Shown: positions 25,829 to 34,626 of the stretch, one piece after another
Position numbering within the stretch: the stretch's first letter is position 1
Layout of the letters: each line of letters starts with the position of its first letter
Source of the DNA: CAYHWE01 sp964360445
GTDB taxonomy: Bacteria > Patescibacteriota > Patescibacteriia > Patescibacteriales > JAKAJF01
Assembly: GCA_964360445.1 (NCBI GenBank)
Contig: CAYHWE010000001.1
Span: 1-64,000, forward strand
Length of the DNA: 64,000 nt
Reading direction: 5' to 3'
The notes under the pieces: generated by a model
What the model was told of the DNA's origin: nothing
Database searches by the model: none
Seen by the model: only the letters and a program-made list of their open reading frames with translations
Program-made: the position numbers and the translations under genes

Positions 25829-28063
25829 TTAGAATCCGCTTTTATAGACAGATGATCCGCTCAGGATGTAGAATGTCTTATTCTTTTCGTCAACGGCAAA
25901 GTCTTTGATTTCTTTGTCGGTCGTATATTGTATGAAGAATTTCCCATTCTTATCAAAGACGATGATCCTTTTCTGCGACGGCTCCAGGATGTAGATGAAG
26001 TTGTTATCCGTTCTCGCGATCAATTTTGCCGGATTGTTGATTGCCGGCTCGACATCTTCCAGGGCGAAATTTTCCTGCCGGCCTTTCAATAATTTGATCA
26101 ATTCCCCGTCTGATCTTAATGCATAAATGTTACCGTCGATGTCCATACTGACAGCGTCATCCAGGCTGATGTTTTCTTTCAGCCATTTTGTCCTTTCAAA
26201 ACCCGGGCCTTTTTTTGCCAGGCTGTAAATTTCATTGCCGTCGATGATGTATAATTTTCCGTTAAAACTGACGGCGCCTTTCAAGTCGGCCAATCGCGTA
26301 TTGATCGCCGCATTTTCCATCTGCTGGTTTTTCGTGTTATAGATCACGACTTTCTTGTCATCAAAATAATAAATATTGCCATTCTTATCCAGAGTCGGTT
26401 TTTCAAGATTTGCCGCGTCCGTTTTTACCGAGGAAACTTTGCTGTCGGCCAGGTCCAAGGCGAAGATGGAGTTATGGCCGGCGGCATAGAGCTTGTTTCC
26501 ATCCATCGTCAGATTTTTCAGATCGGTATTTTCCGATGGGATCAGGGCGATTTCCTGCAGCTTGTCCAATTTTACCGCATGTCTTATTTTTTCCAGATAT
26601 CCGTCATATTTATCGCTAAGGATGGAATAGTTCTTATCAGTTTGCGGCAGCTTGCCTAATAAATCTTTTATTTCCGGAAGCAGCTTTTTTATTTCCGATT
26701 CGTTATCATACAGAAGATCCGCTTCGATCTGGTTCTGTTTCTGCTCTATTTCCCGGACAATGGAATTTATATTTTTTTCCCTTTCGATTTTCTTGTTTTT
26801 GAAATTAAGGAAATTTATATTAAAAATGAGGATGATCAGGCAGCCGAAGGTGATGCCGAAAAGGATCTTATTCATCCTGCTGAGATCTTTAAGCCAGAGC
26901 CTGAAAGCGAAGGACAGAGCGCGCGCTTTTCCGACCATCAGCCCGGGCTGTGATTTTATATTTTTCAGCAGATTGAACAAATTTTCTTTATTAGATGCGG
27001 TCTTGGATATGAATATTATCAGGCTGAAAGCATAGGAAAAGAATATCCTTATGGCGCCGAAAACATAGGCAAATATGAAAGACGGTTTCCTTTTGAAAAA
27101 TATCTTATCTTTGAGCCCGCCGATCGGAGCCGGATTTTTCCGTCCGTTTTTTATCAGCCTGCCCAGTATTTTCCTGAAACTTACGTAACCTCCTGGCGCA
27201 AGGAATTTTTCCGTGCTTTCTTCGACATTGTTAAGATTGGAAATAGAGGCATGGGTCGAGCTTGTGATTATTTCTTTTTTCGGTTCCAATTCGTAGGATC
27301 CGTAGGTATTTTTTATGACTATCCCCAGGAAAGAGACGTAGGAATTGATCTGGGACAGGATATTCCTTATCTGTTCCACTGCGCCGGCCGGGGGAAGGGT
27401 GGTTACTATCTCTGTCATCTGCTTGCCGGTCAGGTATTCGGAAACAGCTTCATTGGTAAAGACGAAATAGCCGCCGACAGGAATCGTCCCGCTTATTATG
27501 TTGGAGAAAATTTTTGCCTGGTTTATCGGACCGTTTTCATTCTCTTTCGTATGATCTATTATATTTATCAATTTATAGCATTGCTTTTCCTGGCAGGCGG
27601 CCCTATTATTATTTTTTGATTTCGCGGCCGGATTTTCTTTGTAAATCAAAAAGGCTTTCGGCTTGCCTATGCTTGAGAAGTAAAGATCGTTTTCATGGAT
27701 TATACCGACAAGGGCGTTGATCAGGCTGAGATCAGTATCGATTTTTTCGCTTTGCAGGAAGTCGTTTAAATTCTTGTTGGTCTTTGCAATCGCCAATTCG
27801 AATATGTGTTCTATTTTTATATTCTGATTTTTTTCCCGCAATACCAGCTTTTCATTCTGATAATAATTATGCTCTATGTTCTGGATCAGGAAATCGATCA
27901 TTTTCAGGTCGCTCGCGGTCTTTGACTCTATTTCAATCAAAAAAAACAGCTTGCCGGCCAGATTTTCCTTTTCCGAATCCGGTTGGGCAATATGAATATC
28001 GCTGGTTGTGCCTGTTTTTTTTTCAGCACCCCTCAGAATCAATTGGGCTAGTTTATAATGCAT
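25829..28063 (-). CDS. Membrane protein: PP2C-like N-domain, TM, coiled coil, C-terminal propeller
   Basis: A 744-residue protein. The N-terminal ~250 residues contain DLYFSSIGKPKAFLIYKE and GTIPVGGYFVFTNEAVSEYL, resembling a degenerate PP2C-type phosphatase fold; the metal-binding aspartates are not evident, so activity is doubtful. One clear membrane helix follows (MNKILFGITFGCLIILIFNI), then a charged coiled coil. The C-terminal ~230 residues form repeated short beta-strands (GNIYYFDDKK, GKLYIIDGNE, GNIYALRSDGE, NFIYILEPSQ), probably a propeller outside the membrane. It is divergent from the regulator at 28126. Function unknown; a sensor-like role is conceivable. Confidence 0.6.
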   Translation of the reverse strand: MHYKLAQLILRGAEKKTGTTSDIHIAQPDSEKENLAGKLFFLIEIESKTASDLKMIDFLIQNIEHNYYQNEKLVLREKNQNIKIEHIFELAIAKTNKNLNDFLQSEKIDTDLSLINALVGIIHENDLYFSSIGKPKAFLIYKENPAAKSKNNNRAACQEKQCYKLINIIDHTKENENGPINQAKIFSNIISGTIPVGGYFVFTNEAVSEYLTGKQMTEIVTTLPPAGAVEQIRNILSQINSYVSFLGIVIKNTYGSYELEPKKEIITSSTHASISNLNNVEESTEKFLAPGGYVSFRKILGRLIKNGRKNPAPIGGLKDKIFFKRKPSFIFAYVFGAIRIFFSYAFSLIIFISKTASNKENLFNLLKNIKSQPGLMVGKARALSFAFRLWLKDLSRMNKILFGITFGCLIILIFNINFLNFKNKKIEREKNINSIVREIEQKQNQIEADLLYDNESEIKKLLPEIKDLLGKLPQTDKNYSILSDKYDGYLEKIRHAVKLDKLQEIALIPSENTDLKNLTMDGNKLYAAGHNSIFALDLADSKVSSVKTDAANLEKPTLDKNGNIYYFDDKKVVIYNTKNQQMENAAINTRLADLKGAVSFNGKLYIIDGNEIYSLAKKGPGFERTKWLKENISLDDAVSMDIDGNIYALRSDGELIKLLKGRQENFALEDVEPAINNPAKLIARTDNNFIYILEPSQKRIIVFDKNGKFFIQYTTDKEIKDFAVDEKNKTFYILSGSSVYKSGF

Positions 28064-28089
28064 CTTTTGACTATTATTTATGCCTATAT

Positions 28090-28110
28090 TATACTATAAA
28101 AGTATATAAT
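28090..28110. promoter_or_regulatory. Palindrome and -10 element between divergent genes
   Basis: TATACT-ATAAA-AGTATA (28090-28106) is an inverted repeat overlapping TATAAT (28105-28110), 16 bp before the regulator start. It may be an operator for the adjacent wHTH protein (inference). Confidence 0.4.
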
Positions 28111-28125
28111 CCACAAATTACAAAT

Positions 28126-28743
28126 ATGCTAAGCAGTCTGTTCGGCTCCAATGCCAGGGTGAAAATCCTAAAATTATTTTTGTTGAATCCTCATAAGAAA
28201 TACTATGTCAGGCAGCTGGCCAGGGATTTGAAATTGCAGGTGAATTCCGTGCGCAGAGAGCTTGATAATCTCGAAAAGATAGGGTTGCTCGGTTTCAGCG
28301 TGGGCAAGGATAGTCCGGATTGCGATGATAACCAGGATGAATCGGGCCAAGCAGGCAAGCAGGATAAGAAATTTTTCCAGGTCAATCCTGACTTTATCAT
28401 TTTCGAAGAGATAAAAGCGCTGATGCTGAAATCCCAGGGTTTGCATAAGGATGATTTTATAGACAGGCTGAGAAAGAGCGGAAAAATTAAATTGCTGATA
28501 TTGTCGGGTATTTTCGTGAACAACAAGGATTCGGCGGTCGATCTGCTCATTGTCGGGAATCTCGATAAGGACAAGCTCATGAAGCAGATCAGGGAATTGG
28601 AGAAAGAATTGGGCAAGGAAATAAATTTTACGATCATGGATGTCAAGGAATTCATGTATAGACGCGATATGACCGATGTGTTCCTGTATAGCGTATTGGA
28701 AAGCAGGAAGATGATAGCTATCGATGAAATAGGATTAAGCTAA
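28126..28743 (+). CDS. Winged-helix regulator with nucleotidyltransferase-like domain
   Basis: A 205-residue protein starting MLSSLFGSNARVKILKLFLL. Residues 1-65 form a winged helix (YVRQLARDLKLQVNSVRRELDNLEK, given here as the DNA-recognition region in two overlapping parts). An acidic linker (DCDDNQDESG) follows. The C-terminal half has SAVDLLIVGNLDKDKLMKQI, similar to minimal nucleotidyltransferase folds attached to such regulators; catalytic residues are incomplete. It probably binds the palindrome just upstream. The ATG at 28126 is chosen because the winged helix begins there. Confidence 0.7.
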   Translation: MLSSLFGSNARVKILKLFLLNPHKKYYVRQLARDLKLQVNSVRRELDNLEKIGLLGFSVGKDSPDCDDNQDESGQAGKQDKKFFQVNPDFIIFEEIKALMLKSQGLHKDDFIDRLRKSGKIKLLILSGIFVNNKDSAVDLLIVGNLDKDKLMKQIRELEKELGKEINFTIMDVKEFMYRRDMTDVFLYSVLESRKMIAIDEIGLS

Positions 28744-28763
28744 ATTCAAAAAAAACAGCCTTA

Positions 28764-28787
28764 AAGCCGCTGAAAAGTGGTTTTTTT
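28764..28787 (+). terminator. Rho-independent terminator after the regulator
   Basis: AAGCCGCT (28764-28771) pairs with AGTGGTTT (with G-U pairs), followed by a run of T to 28787. Confidence 0.65.
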
Positions 28788-28867
28788 GTTATTTTATCCA
28801 ATTTTAGCTTAAATATGCCAATTATTGGCCGTTCTTGGCCATTCAAAAATGTCAGGGGTTTTATCCC

Positions 28868-28896
28868 TTGACATTTTTGCTATTTTGTGCTAAGAT
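28868..28896 (+). promoter_or_regulatory. Predicted extended -10 promoter of the Wzz-like gene
   Basis: TTGACA (28868-28873), a 17-bp spacer ending TGC, then TAAGAT (28891-28896). Confidence 0.65.
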
Positions 28897-28925
28897 TGCA
28901 TATTCTCTTTTTTTTAAAAAAATAT

Positions 28926-29654
28926 ATGGAGATAAATGAGTTTTTCAAATTGATCGGAAAAAGAAAGCAGACTATTTTTGCAATAGTGCTGCTTTTTGTA
29001 TTCGTGGCTTCTGTCTTGACCCTGATCCAGCCGTTGAGGTATGAATCAAGGTCAAAACTTCTGGTCTTACAGGATTTCGGAGATAATTTTGATCCATACT
29101 CAGCGGCAAAATCAAATGAATATTTAAGCAATCTTTTGGCCAGGATAACGACTTCCGAGGTTTTTTTTGAAGAGATGGCTGACTCCGGATTCAATGTGGA
29201 CGGGAAATATTTTTCCGACAGGGCTGACAAAAAATTGAAGATCTGGGAAAAGACGGTTGTTGCGAAAGCGGTCAATGATTCCGGAATCATTTCCGTGAAT
29301 ATATATCATACGGACAGGTATCAGACCGAGCAGATCGCAAGGGCTGTCAATTATGTCTTGAAAACAAAAAATAGCCAATTTTACGCCGGCGGTTCGAGCG
29401 TTAACATAAAAGTCATCGATGAACCGATCGTTTCAAAATGGCCGGTCAAACCGAACGCGCCTTTGAATATCGGTTTCGCTGTCATCCTTGGTTTTATTTC
29501 CGGATTGTTTTATATTTATATCCTGCCGGACGAAAAATACAGCTTGCGCATCCTGCCGAAACCGAGGAACAGGATCGAATATTCGAAAGTTGAAGAAAAT
29601 ATTTCCGTTCCTGATTCTTTTGAAAGAGGCAGTATAAGGAATGTCGCAGGCTAA
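28926..29654 (+). CDS. Wzz-like polysaccharide chain-length / export regulator
   Basis: A 242-residue protein with two membrane helices, at about 20-38 (TIFAIVLLFVFVASVLTLI) and near 180-200 (IGFAVILGFISGLFYIYIL), flanking an extracellular helical domain. A proline-rich segment before the second helix (VSKWPVKPNAPLN) matches Wzz/Wzc co-polymerases. It has no kinase domain. Such proteins control polysaccharide length or export, fitting the ligase and glycosyltransferases downstream. The start at 28926 is used; the upstream TTG lies inside the promoter. Confidence 0.75.
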   Translation: MEINEFFKLIGKRKQTIFAIVLLFVFVASVLTLIQPLRYESRSKLLVLQDFGDNFDPYSAAKSNEYLSNLLARITTSEVFFEEMADSGFNVDGKYFSDRADKKLKIWEKTVVAKAVNDSGIISVNIYHTDRYQTEQIARAVNYVLKTKNSQFYAGGSSVNIKVIDEPIVSKWPVKPNAPLNIGFAVILGFISGLFYIYILPDEKYSLRILPKPRNRIEYSKVEENISVPDSFERGSIRNVAG

Positions 29655-29798
29655 TTGCGCCTTGATCAGATTGCTTTTTTTAAAGCGCTCTGATGAGGGA
29701 GTAATGGTGATTTTTTTTACAGGAAGTGTTGCACTTTGACAAAATAAAAAAAGTCCGCCTTAGGCGGAAAAAAACAAAAAAAGAGGGAGGGGATTACA

Positions 29799-31622
29799 GT
29801 GAAAAAACTCTTAGTAGCGCTGATGCTGTTTATGGTTGCGACCATAGCGGCGACGGCTGCTATGGGGGCGACCCAGAAGTATTCCGGAGAGGATTTAATG
29901 AAATCCGGTAAAATGATTACCCTTCAAGGGGCAAAACAGGCCAATCCCGCTCCTGGGCATGATGATCTTAAATGGAATGTGTGTCTCATCTGCCATGCAG
30001 ATGGTGATGAGCCGCTACTTTCGGATTATTATACTCATGAATTGGAGGAGAAGTGCTTGAAGTGCCACAATACAGTCAGTTGGCACAATAATCCTTTAAT
30101 TAAAAAGGCAGACAAATCTAAGGAGCAGGCGAATAAAAAGCATGTCGCCAAAAAGACGGATAAGACGAAACAGCAGCAGGCAAAGAAACCGGTTTCCAGG
30201 AAGATGGAGAGGGCGGTATCGGTTACGCATATTCCCTTCGGAGAGTCATACACGGTTAAGAAGGGCGACAGCCTTGCCCGCATAGCGAAGAGATTCGGGA
30301 TGCATTGGCAGGTTGTCTACGCCCTTAACAGGGATATCGTAGGCAAAAATCCCAATCGCATTTTCCCGAATCAAAAATTGAAGATGCCTGACAAAGGCGT
30401 CTTTCACTGGGTTAATGTCAACGCTGATCCTTACGGCAATAAGGACATAAAGAAAGCCATTTATGTCTTTGATCTGCCCGAGGCTGTTAAGGATAAGGCT
30501 TTTAAGGCGATAGATAAAACTCCCGGCCAGGCAGGAATCATATATCCCGGCCAGGTTTTCAGGCAGATGTGGTTTGGGAAAGGTTTGGCTAATAATGTTT
30601 TGGCCGCTTTCCCGTCTCCGATAGAGACCAGGATGTGGATGATCGAACATGAAGAATCTCTTTATACGTTTTATAGGCCAGGTTGCACAAACTGGTCATA
30701 TGACGTAAAAAAGATAATCCCGGTGGTCATCCTTGAGCCGAAAAAGAAAGAGATTCCGGCTATCATTCCTGAAAGAGAAACACCAGAGGAGACCACTCCT
30801 GTTCAGGAAGAAGAGATGCCGACATCTGCTCCGGATTTTGAAGGTATCGGAGAGATTGACGGAAGAAGTTTTCTTGATATATATGCCGGAGGCGGATCGT
30901 ATGAAAGCTCAGGAAATAACTCTGGGTCCTATTACTGGACCAAAGTAAGAATCAAGCCCTTTGACTATGAGTTTGATGGTATTAAGGGCAATTGGGGTAT
31001 TTTCGGAACTTATGCCGCCGGAAGCGGCGACGATAACACATTCGGATACGACTGGAGTCGTTCCGTTGCCGGCTTGACTGCCAGCGCCATAGGCGACGAC
31101 AAGGACTTTGACCTTGACGTCGGAGTCGGCAAGCAGTTCAGCAACGGCGAGCAGGATTTATACAAGAGCGAACAGGAAGATGACATTTTCCTTGTTTCCG
31201 CTCATGGTAATTTCTATGCCCGCCGCAACAGAGGCGAGTTGTGGTTCCCGAAAGCTGAGGTCAATTTGGAAGTCGTTCTTCCTTTTGATCAGGAGCACAA
31301 ACACAGCTGGAACGGCCAAGAGTTAACTCCGGATCCTTTTAATAACCGTTATGCTGAAGTCATGATGACGCAGTATGTCTATGATTTTGATTTTGACGGC
31401 GTAAAAGTGACTCCCTGAATTAATCTGGGCTTTAGCAATGAATACAGCGACGGAGGAGATAACCCGGACTATTTTTATCAGTTCGGTCCGACCGCGGCGC
31501 TTTCGTATAAAGGAATAGACATACTGAAATTGTCCGTCTTAAACTATAAGGACAACTTCAGTGAGAACAAGGACCATCAACTGCAGTTATTCAACCTTTC
31601 CCTGGGATACCAGTGGAAATAA
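29799..31622 (+). pseudogene. Diheme-motif / LysM / beta-rich envelope protein, interrupted by in-frame TGA
   Basis: It starts at GTG 29799 after GGGAGGGG. A signal peptide (MKKLLVALMLFMVATIAATA) is followed by two heme-binding CxxCH motifs, CLICH (62-66) and CLKCH (86-90). A basic Lys/Gln linker, a LysM domain (150-197, ESYTVKKGDSLARIAKRFGM) and a long aromatic, beta-rich C-terminal region come next. TGA at 31416-31418 ends the frame after 539 residues. The same frame then continues without a break for 67 more codons (INLGFSNEYSDGGDNPDYFY to LGYQWK) to TAA at 31620, just before the next gene. TGG>TGA is the simplest explanation (V-T-P-W-I-N). A heme-binding envelope protein is unexpected for Patescibacteria. 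Confidence 0.75.
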
Positions 31623-31631
31623 GGAGGAGAA

Positions 31632-32162
31632 ATGAAAAAGTTCTTTTTTATCACGTTGATGCTCGTGTTAATCATCAGTTTCGGTCAGTCGGCTTTCGCG
31701 GCCGAGTTGCCGGAGGCTGGGAATATCGTGGTAGAGGGCAAGGGCGGCGAGTTTAGCGCCTCGTGCTCCGACGACAAGATCGTCGTCAAAGCGCCCGTCC
31801 TTACCGCGCAGCTGGAGAAAGAGGGTCTTAAAACGACAAAATGGCAGCTTTACGCCAGCCAAAGCTACTCACAGGATAACAAGTGGGTAGTAATCCCCGA
31901 GGAAAATGACGAGAACTACGCAATCGGGGCGACCAATGAAGGTAATATGCTGACCAGTTACGTGGAGCCGTTCGGCAACCACAGATTCTACTGGCTCAGG
32001 ATATGGGGAAAAGACTTGGTCTCCGGTAAATGGCTCTGGATAGACCAGAGCTCGTCTTTTTCCAGGCTCAATAAAAAGAAAGAGCCGAGCTACGAGATAA
32101 TCGTAGACATGGTCAGTTGCAAGGTATTCGAAGTCCCTGAGAAATACAAAGTCAGGGATTAG
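31632..32162 (+). CDS. Secreted protein of unknown function
   Basis: A 176-residue protein with a signal peptide (MKKFFFITLMLVLIISFGQS, cleavage likely after AFA). AAGGAGGAG precedes the ATG. The mature part is beta-rich with many Trp/Tyr and two cysteines (SASCSDD and DMVSCKVFE) that could form a disulfide. It starts 9 bp after the end of the interrupted CxxCH/LysM gene, so the two are probably one operon. Family not recognised. Confidence 0.65.
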   Translation: MKKFFFITLMLVLIISFGQSAFAAELPEAGNIVVEGKGGEFSASCSDDKIVVKAPVLTAQLEKEGLKTTKWQLYASQSYSQDNKWVVIPEENDENYAIGATNEGNMLTSYVEPFGNHRFYWLRIWGKDLVSGKWLWIDQSSSFSRLNKKKEPSYEIIVDMVSCKVFEVPEKYKVRD

Positions 32163-32188
32163 AATCCGGCGCCGGCCAATTAACAACA

Positions 32189-32222
32189 CCCCGCATTTTC
32201 CGTAGAAAATGCGGGGTTTTTT
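32189..32222. terminator. Strong terminator between convergent genes
   Basis: CCCCGCATTTTC (32189-32200), a CGTA loop, GAAAATGCGGGG (32205-32216), then six T. It is a perfect 12-bp stem. Confidence 0.9.
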
Positions 32223-32235
32223 CTTGTTCAATATT

Positions 32236-33591
32236 TTAATCGGTTTGAGTTTTTGTTTTTGCCGTCGGAATGGCGAAGAGTCCGCCGATCAACGCCCAAT
32301 ACGCCCATTCCAGGGCCGTATTTCTTAAAATATTGTCGGCAAAACTCATTGCGTATAAAGAAAATGTCAGGCCGATTGTTAAGAGTATTAAAATTTTAAA
32401 ATTAGCCAGCTCGGTCTTTTTATATTTTGTTAAAAGATAATAAAATAAAGAGATTATTATGAAGAGATAAGAGGCAAGTCCGAGGTATCCGTTTTCCAAA
32501 GCGATTTTCAGATAATCGTTATGCGGATCGGACGAGCCGAAACTCTCTCCGCGTTTTTGCAAAATCAATTCTTTCGCCATCCCCGTGCCATGCCCGAAAA
32601 ATTTTTTCTCCCGGACATAACCGATACTATCCTGCCAAAGATCAAGGCGCCAGTCGATGGAGCTGTATTGGTTATTTGAAGGGAATAGGTCTCTGATCCT
32701 TGTGTTGATTGATTCGGAGCTGACGAATAATATGAGCAGGATGAAAAATGAGATGATCAATAATTTCCTGAATCGGATTATGCCGATCAGCGCTATCGTC
32801 ATAAGCAAAGCGAGCCAGGCTCCGCGGGTAAAAGTAAGGATCAGCATAGCGGTGAAAAACGGCATCAGGAGTGCGAACATCAGATTGTTTATCTTTTTCC
32901 GGTTGCTGATTAAAAAAATGAACAAGGTGATTGTTATCGCGATTACAAGATAATATGCGAACAGGTTCGGATGGGCGAATGTGCCATAAATCCTATTATA
33001 GATGCCTTCGAGAGGAACGCTCATCCCTGTTTTGGTCATAGACTGATAGGCGGCGACTACGCTCGGGATGATTGCGGAAGCGGCTATTGTCTTTATCAGA
33101 TTGATGAAGTCTTTTGTCGAACCGGTAAGGATAAAGCCGAGAGCGAACAGCGAGAAGATGCTTAAGAGCCTGAAGCATTCGGTCAACCCGACGGGAATAT
33201 GTCCGGAAATGAAAGAAGAGATGAACGCAAGAGATAAGAATAGGGAAACGGGAATCAGGAGGGGGATGCCTTTGAATTTGGAAAAATTATTGTAGATGAT
33301 ATAGCCGGTGAAAAAAAGAGTGATGCCGCCGATTATGAAAGAGAACCTGATATTATATCCGAAAGCAGCAATCGGCTCGCTGTAAAACAGATCAAGGACA
33401 GGCCTTAAAAAAATCAAAAGATAAAGGCCTGTCTTGTTATTTATGAACAAGACGATGAAAAGATAATAAATCAGGACCAGGAACAGGATGAAAATCGGCT
33501 TAAGGGCGATGAAAGGCAATATCACGGCCAGGAATCCGGTAGCTATCAGGAGGATCTGCCACGGTTTATTTTTTTGTATTATGCTTGACAT
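32236..33591 (-). CDS. O-antigen ligase / polymerase family membrane protein
   Basis: A 451-residue protein with about 11-12 membrane helices. The family signatures are GTFAHPNLFAYYLVIAIT and, in the large outer loop, FFGHGTGMAKELIL followed by SSDPHNDYLKIALENGYLG with the conserved His. These proteins (Wzy_C / WaaL-like) polymerise or transfer lipid-linked glycans; in an organism probably lacking LPS the acceptor is unknown. It is the only minus-strand gene of this glycan region, divergent from the radical SAM gene. Confidence 0.85.
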   Translation of the reverse strand: MSSIIQKNKPWQILLIATGFLAVILPFIALKPIFILFLVLIYYLFIVLFINNKTGLYLLIFLRPVLDLFYSEPIAAFGYNIRFSFIIGGITLFFTGYIIYNNFSKFKGIPLLIPVSLFLSLAFISSFISGHIPVGLTECFRLLSIFSLFALGFILTGSTKDFINLIKTIAASAIIPSVVAAYQSMTKTGMSVPLEGIYNRIYGTFAHPNLFAYYLVIAITITLFIFLISNRKKINNLMFALLMPFFTAMLILTFTRGAWLALLMTIALIGIIRFRKLLIISFFILLILFVSSESINTRIRDLFPSNNQYSSIDWRLDLWQDSIGYVREKKFFGHGTGMAKELILQKRGESFGSSDPHNDYLKIALENGYLGLASYLFIIISLFYYLLTKYKKTELANFKILILLTIGLTFSLYAMSFADNILRNTALEWAYWALIGGLFAIPTAKTKTQTD

Positions 33592-33660
33592 TAATTCAAT
33601 TTTATGCTAAAATTACAGGTATTTTATTTATCCAGATTAATTTAATTTTAGCCTAATATT

Positions 33661-34626
33661 ATGCAAAAAGCAAGGATAAAAGATGTCGTGCTTGCCATAA
33701 CCTACAACTGCAATTCGCGTTGCCGGATGTGTAATATTTGGCAAAAAACGGATAATATCAATGCTTTGGGCAAAGACGAACTCCTTAATCTGCCTGAAAA
33801 TCTTGAAAATATCAATATCTCCGGAGGCGAACCCTTTTTAAGGACTGACTTGCCGGAATTGATCGGGGCGATCAAAACCAGATGCCCAAAGGCTAAAGTT
33901 ATTATTTCTACCAACGGCTTTGCGACAGACGCGGTCCTTGGCCAAATGGAGAAAATATTAAAGACAATGCCGGAAATCGGCGTAGCGGTTTCTTTGGATG
34001 GGGTGAGCGAAAAGCATGACCAGATCAGGGGCATTCCGGGCGGTTTTGAAAAAGCGACTGCGACTCTGAAGGGATTGCAGAAGATGGGGGCGACGAATCT
34101 GAGGATCGGTTTCACTCTTGGCGACTATAACACGGAAGAATTGGAAAAGATGTATGATTTTGCAGACCAGCTCGGCATCCAGATGACTTTAGCGGTCGTC
34201 CATTCAAGCGAGAATTATTTTTCAAAAGATAACGCAATCAAAAATAAAGAGGTGATTTTGGAAAAATTGGATTGGCTAATGAAAAAAGAGCTCGGAAGTT
34301 TTGATCTGAAAAGATGGGCCAGAGCTTATTTCGCTTACGGCCTGAAATATTTTGTGCAAAGCGGAAAAAGGATCCTGCCTGATTATTCCGGAATCCTGAA
34401 TGTCTTTATCGATCCGCTAGGAGATATTTATGCTTCTGATGTTTCAACAACGCCGATCGGAAAATTGGATAAGACGGGCATGAAAATAAGTCATAAGAAA
34501 GATAGCCATGAAAGCTGGATGATCTGCACCGCAAGGACAGCGATCAAAAAGCACTGGTTTAAAGCCGGATTTTGGATTGTAAAAAATAAATTATATAGCA
34601 GTTATGAAAATCTTACAAATAAATAA
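33661..34626 (+). CDS. Radical SAM protein
   Basis: A 321-residue protein. The [4Fe-4S]-SAM motif CNSRCRMC has cysteines at 17, 21 and 24, followed by NISGGEPFLR (SAM-binding GGE) and STNGF. A typical SPASM cysteine set is absent; only one late cysteine (WMICTAR) is seen, so it probably carries a single cluster. The product of the reaction cannot be inferred. It overlaps the following glycosyltransferase by 23 bp, suggesting coupling and a role in surface-glycan or peptide modification. Confidence 0.85.
   Translation: MQKARIKDVVLAITYNCNSRCRMCNIWQKTDNINALGKDELLNLPENLENINISGGEPFLRTDLPELIGAIKTRCPKAKVIISTNGFATDAVLGQMEKILKTMPEIGVAVSLDGVSEKHDQIRGIPGGFEKATATLKGLQKMGATNLRIGFTLGDYNTEELEKMYDFADQLGIQMTLAVVHSSENYFSKDNAIKNKEVILEKLDWLMKKELGSFDLKRWARAYFAYGLKYFVQSGKRILPDYSGILNVFIDPLGDIYASDVSTTPIGKLDKTGMKISHKKDSHESWMICTARTAIKKHWFKAGFWIVKNKLYSSYENLTNK

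Noticed and set aside
27784..28125. Upstream extension of the wHTH regulator
   Set aside because: It is antisense to the start of the long membrane-protein gene, and the winged helix begins at 28126.
29740..29780. Hairpin TCCGCC-TTA-GGCGGA as a plus-strand terminator
   Set aside because: On the plus strand it is followed by A rather than T; a T-run follows only on the minus strand, where no gene ends.
31416..31418. Alternative genetic code with TGA read as an amino acid
   Set aside because: pcm, rsmH and the response regulator end with TGA at natural lengths, so a general recoding is not supported.
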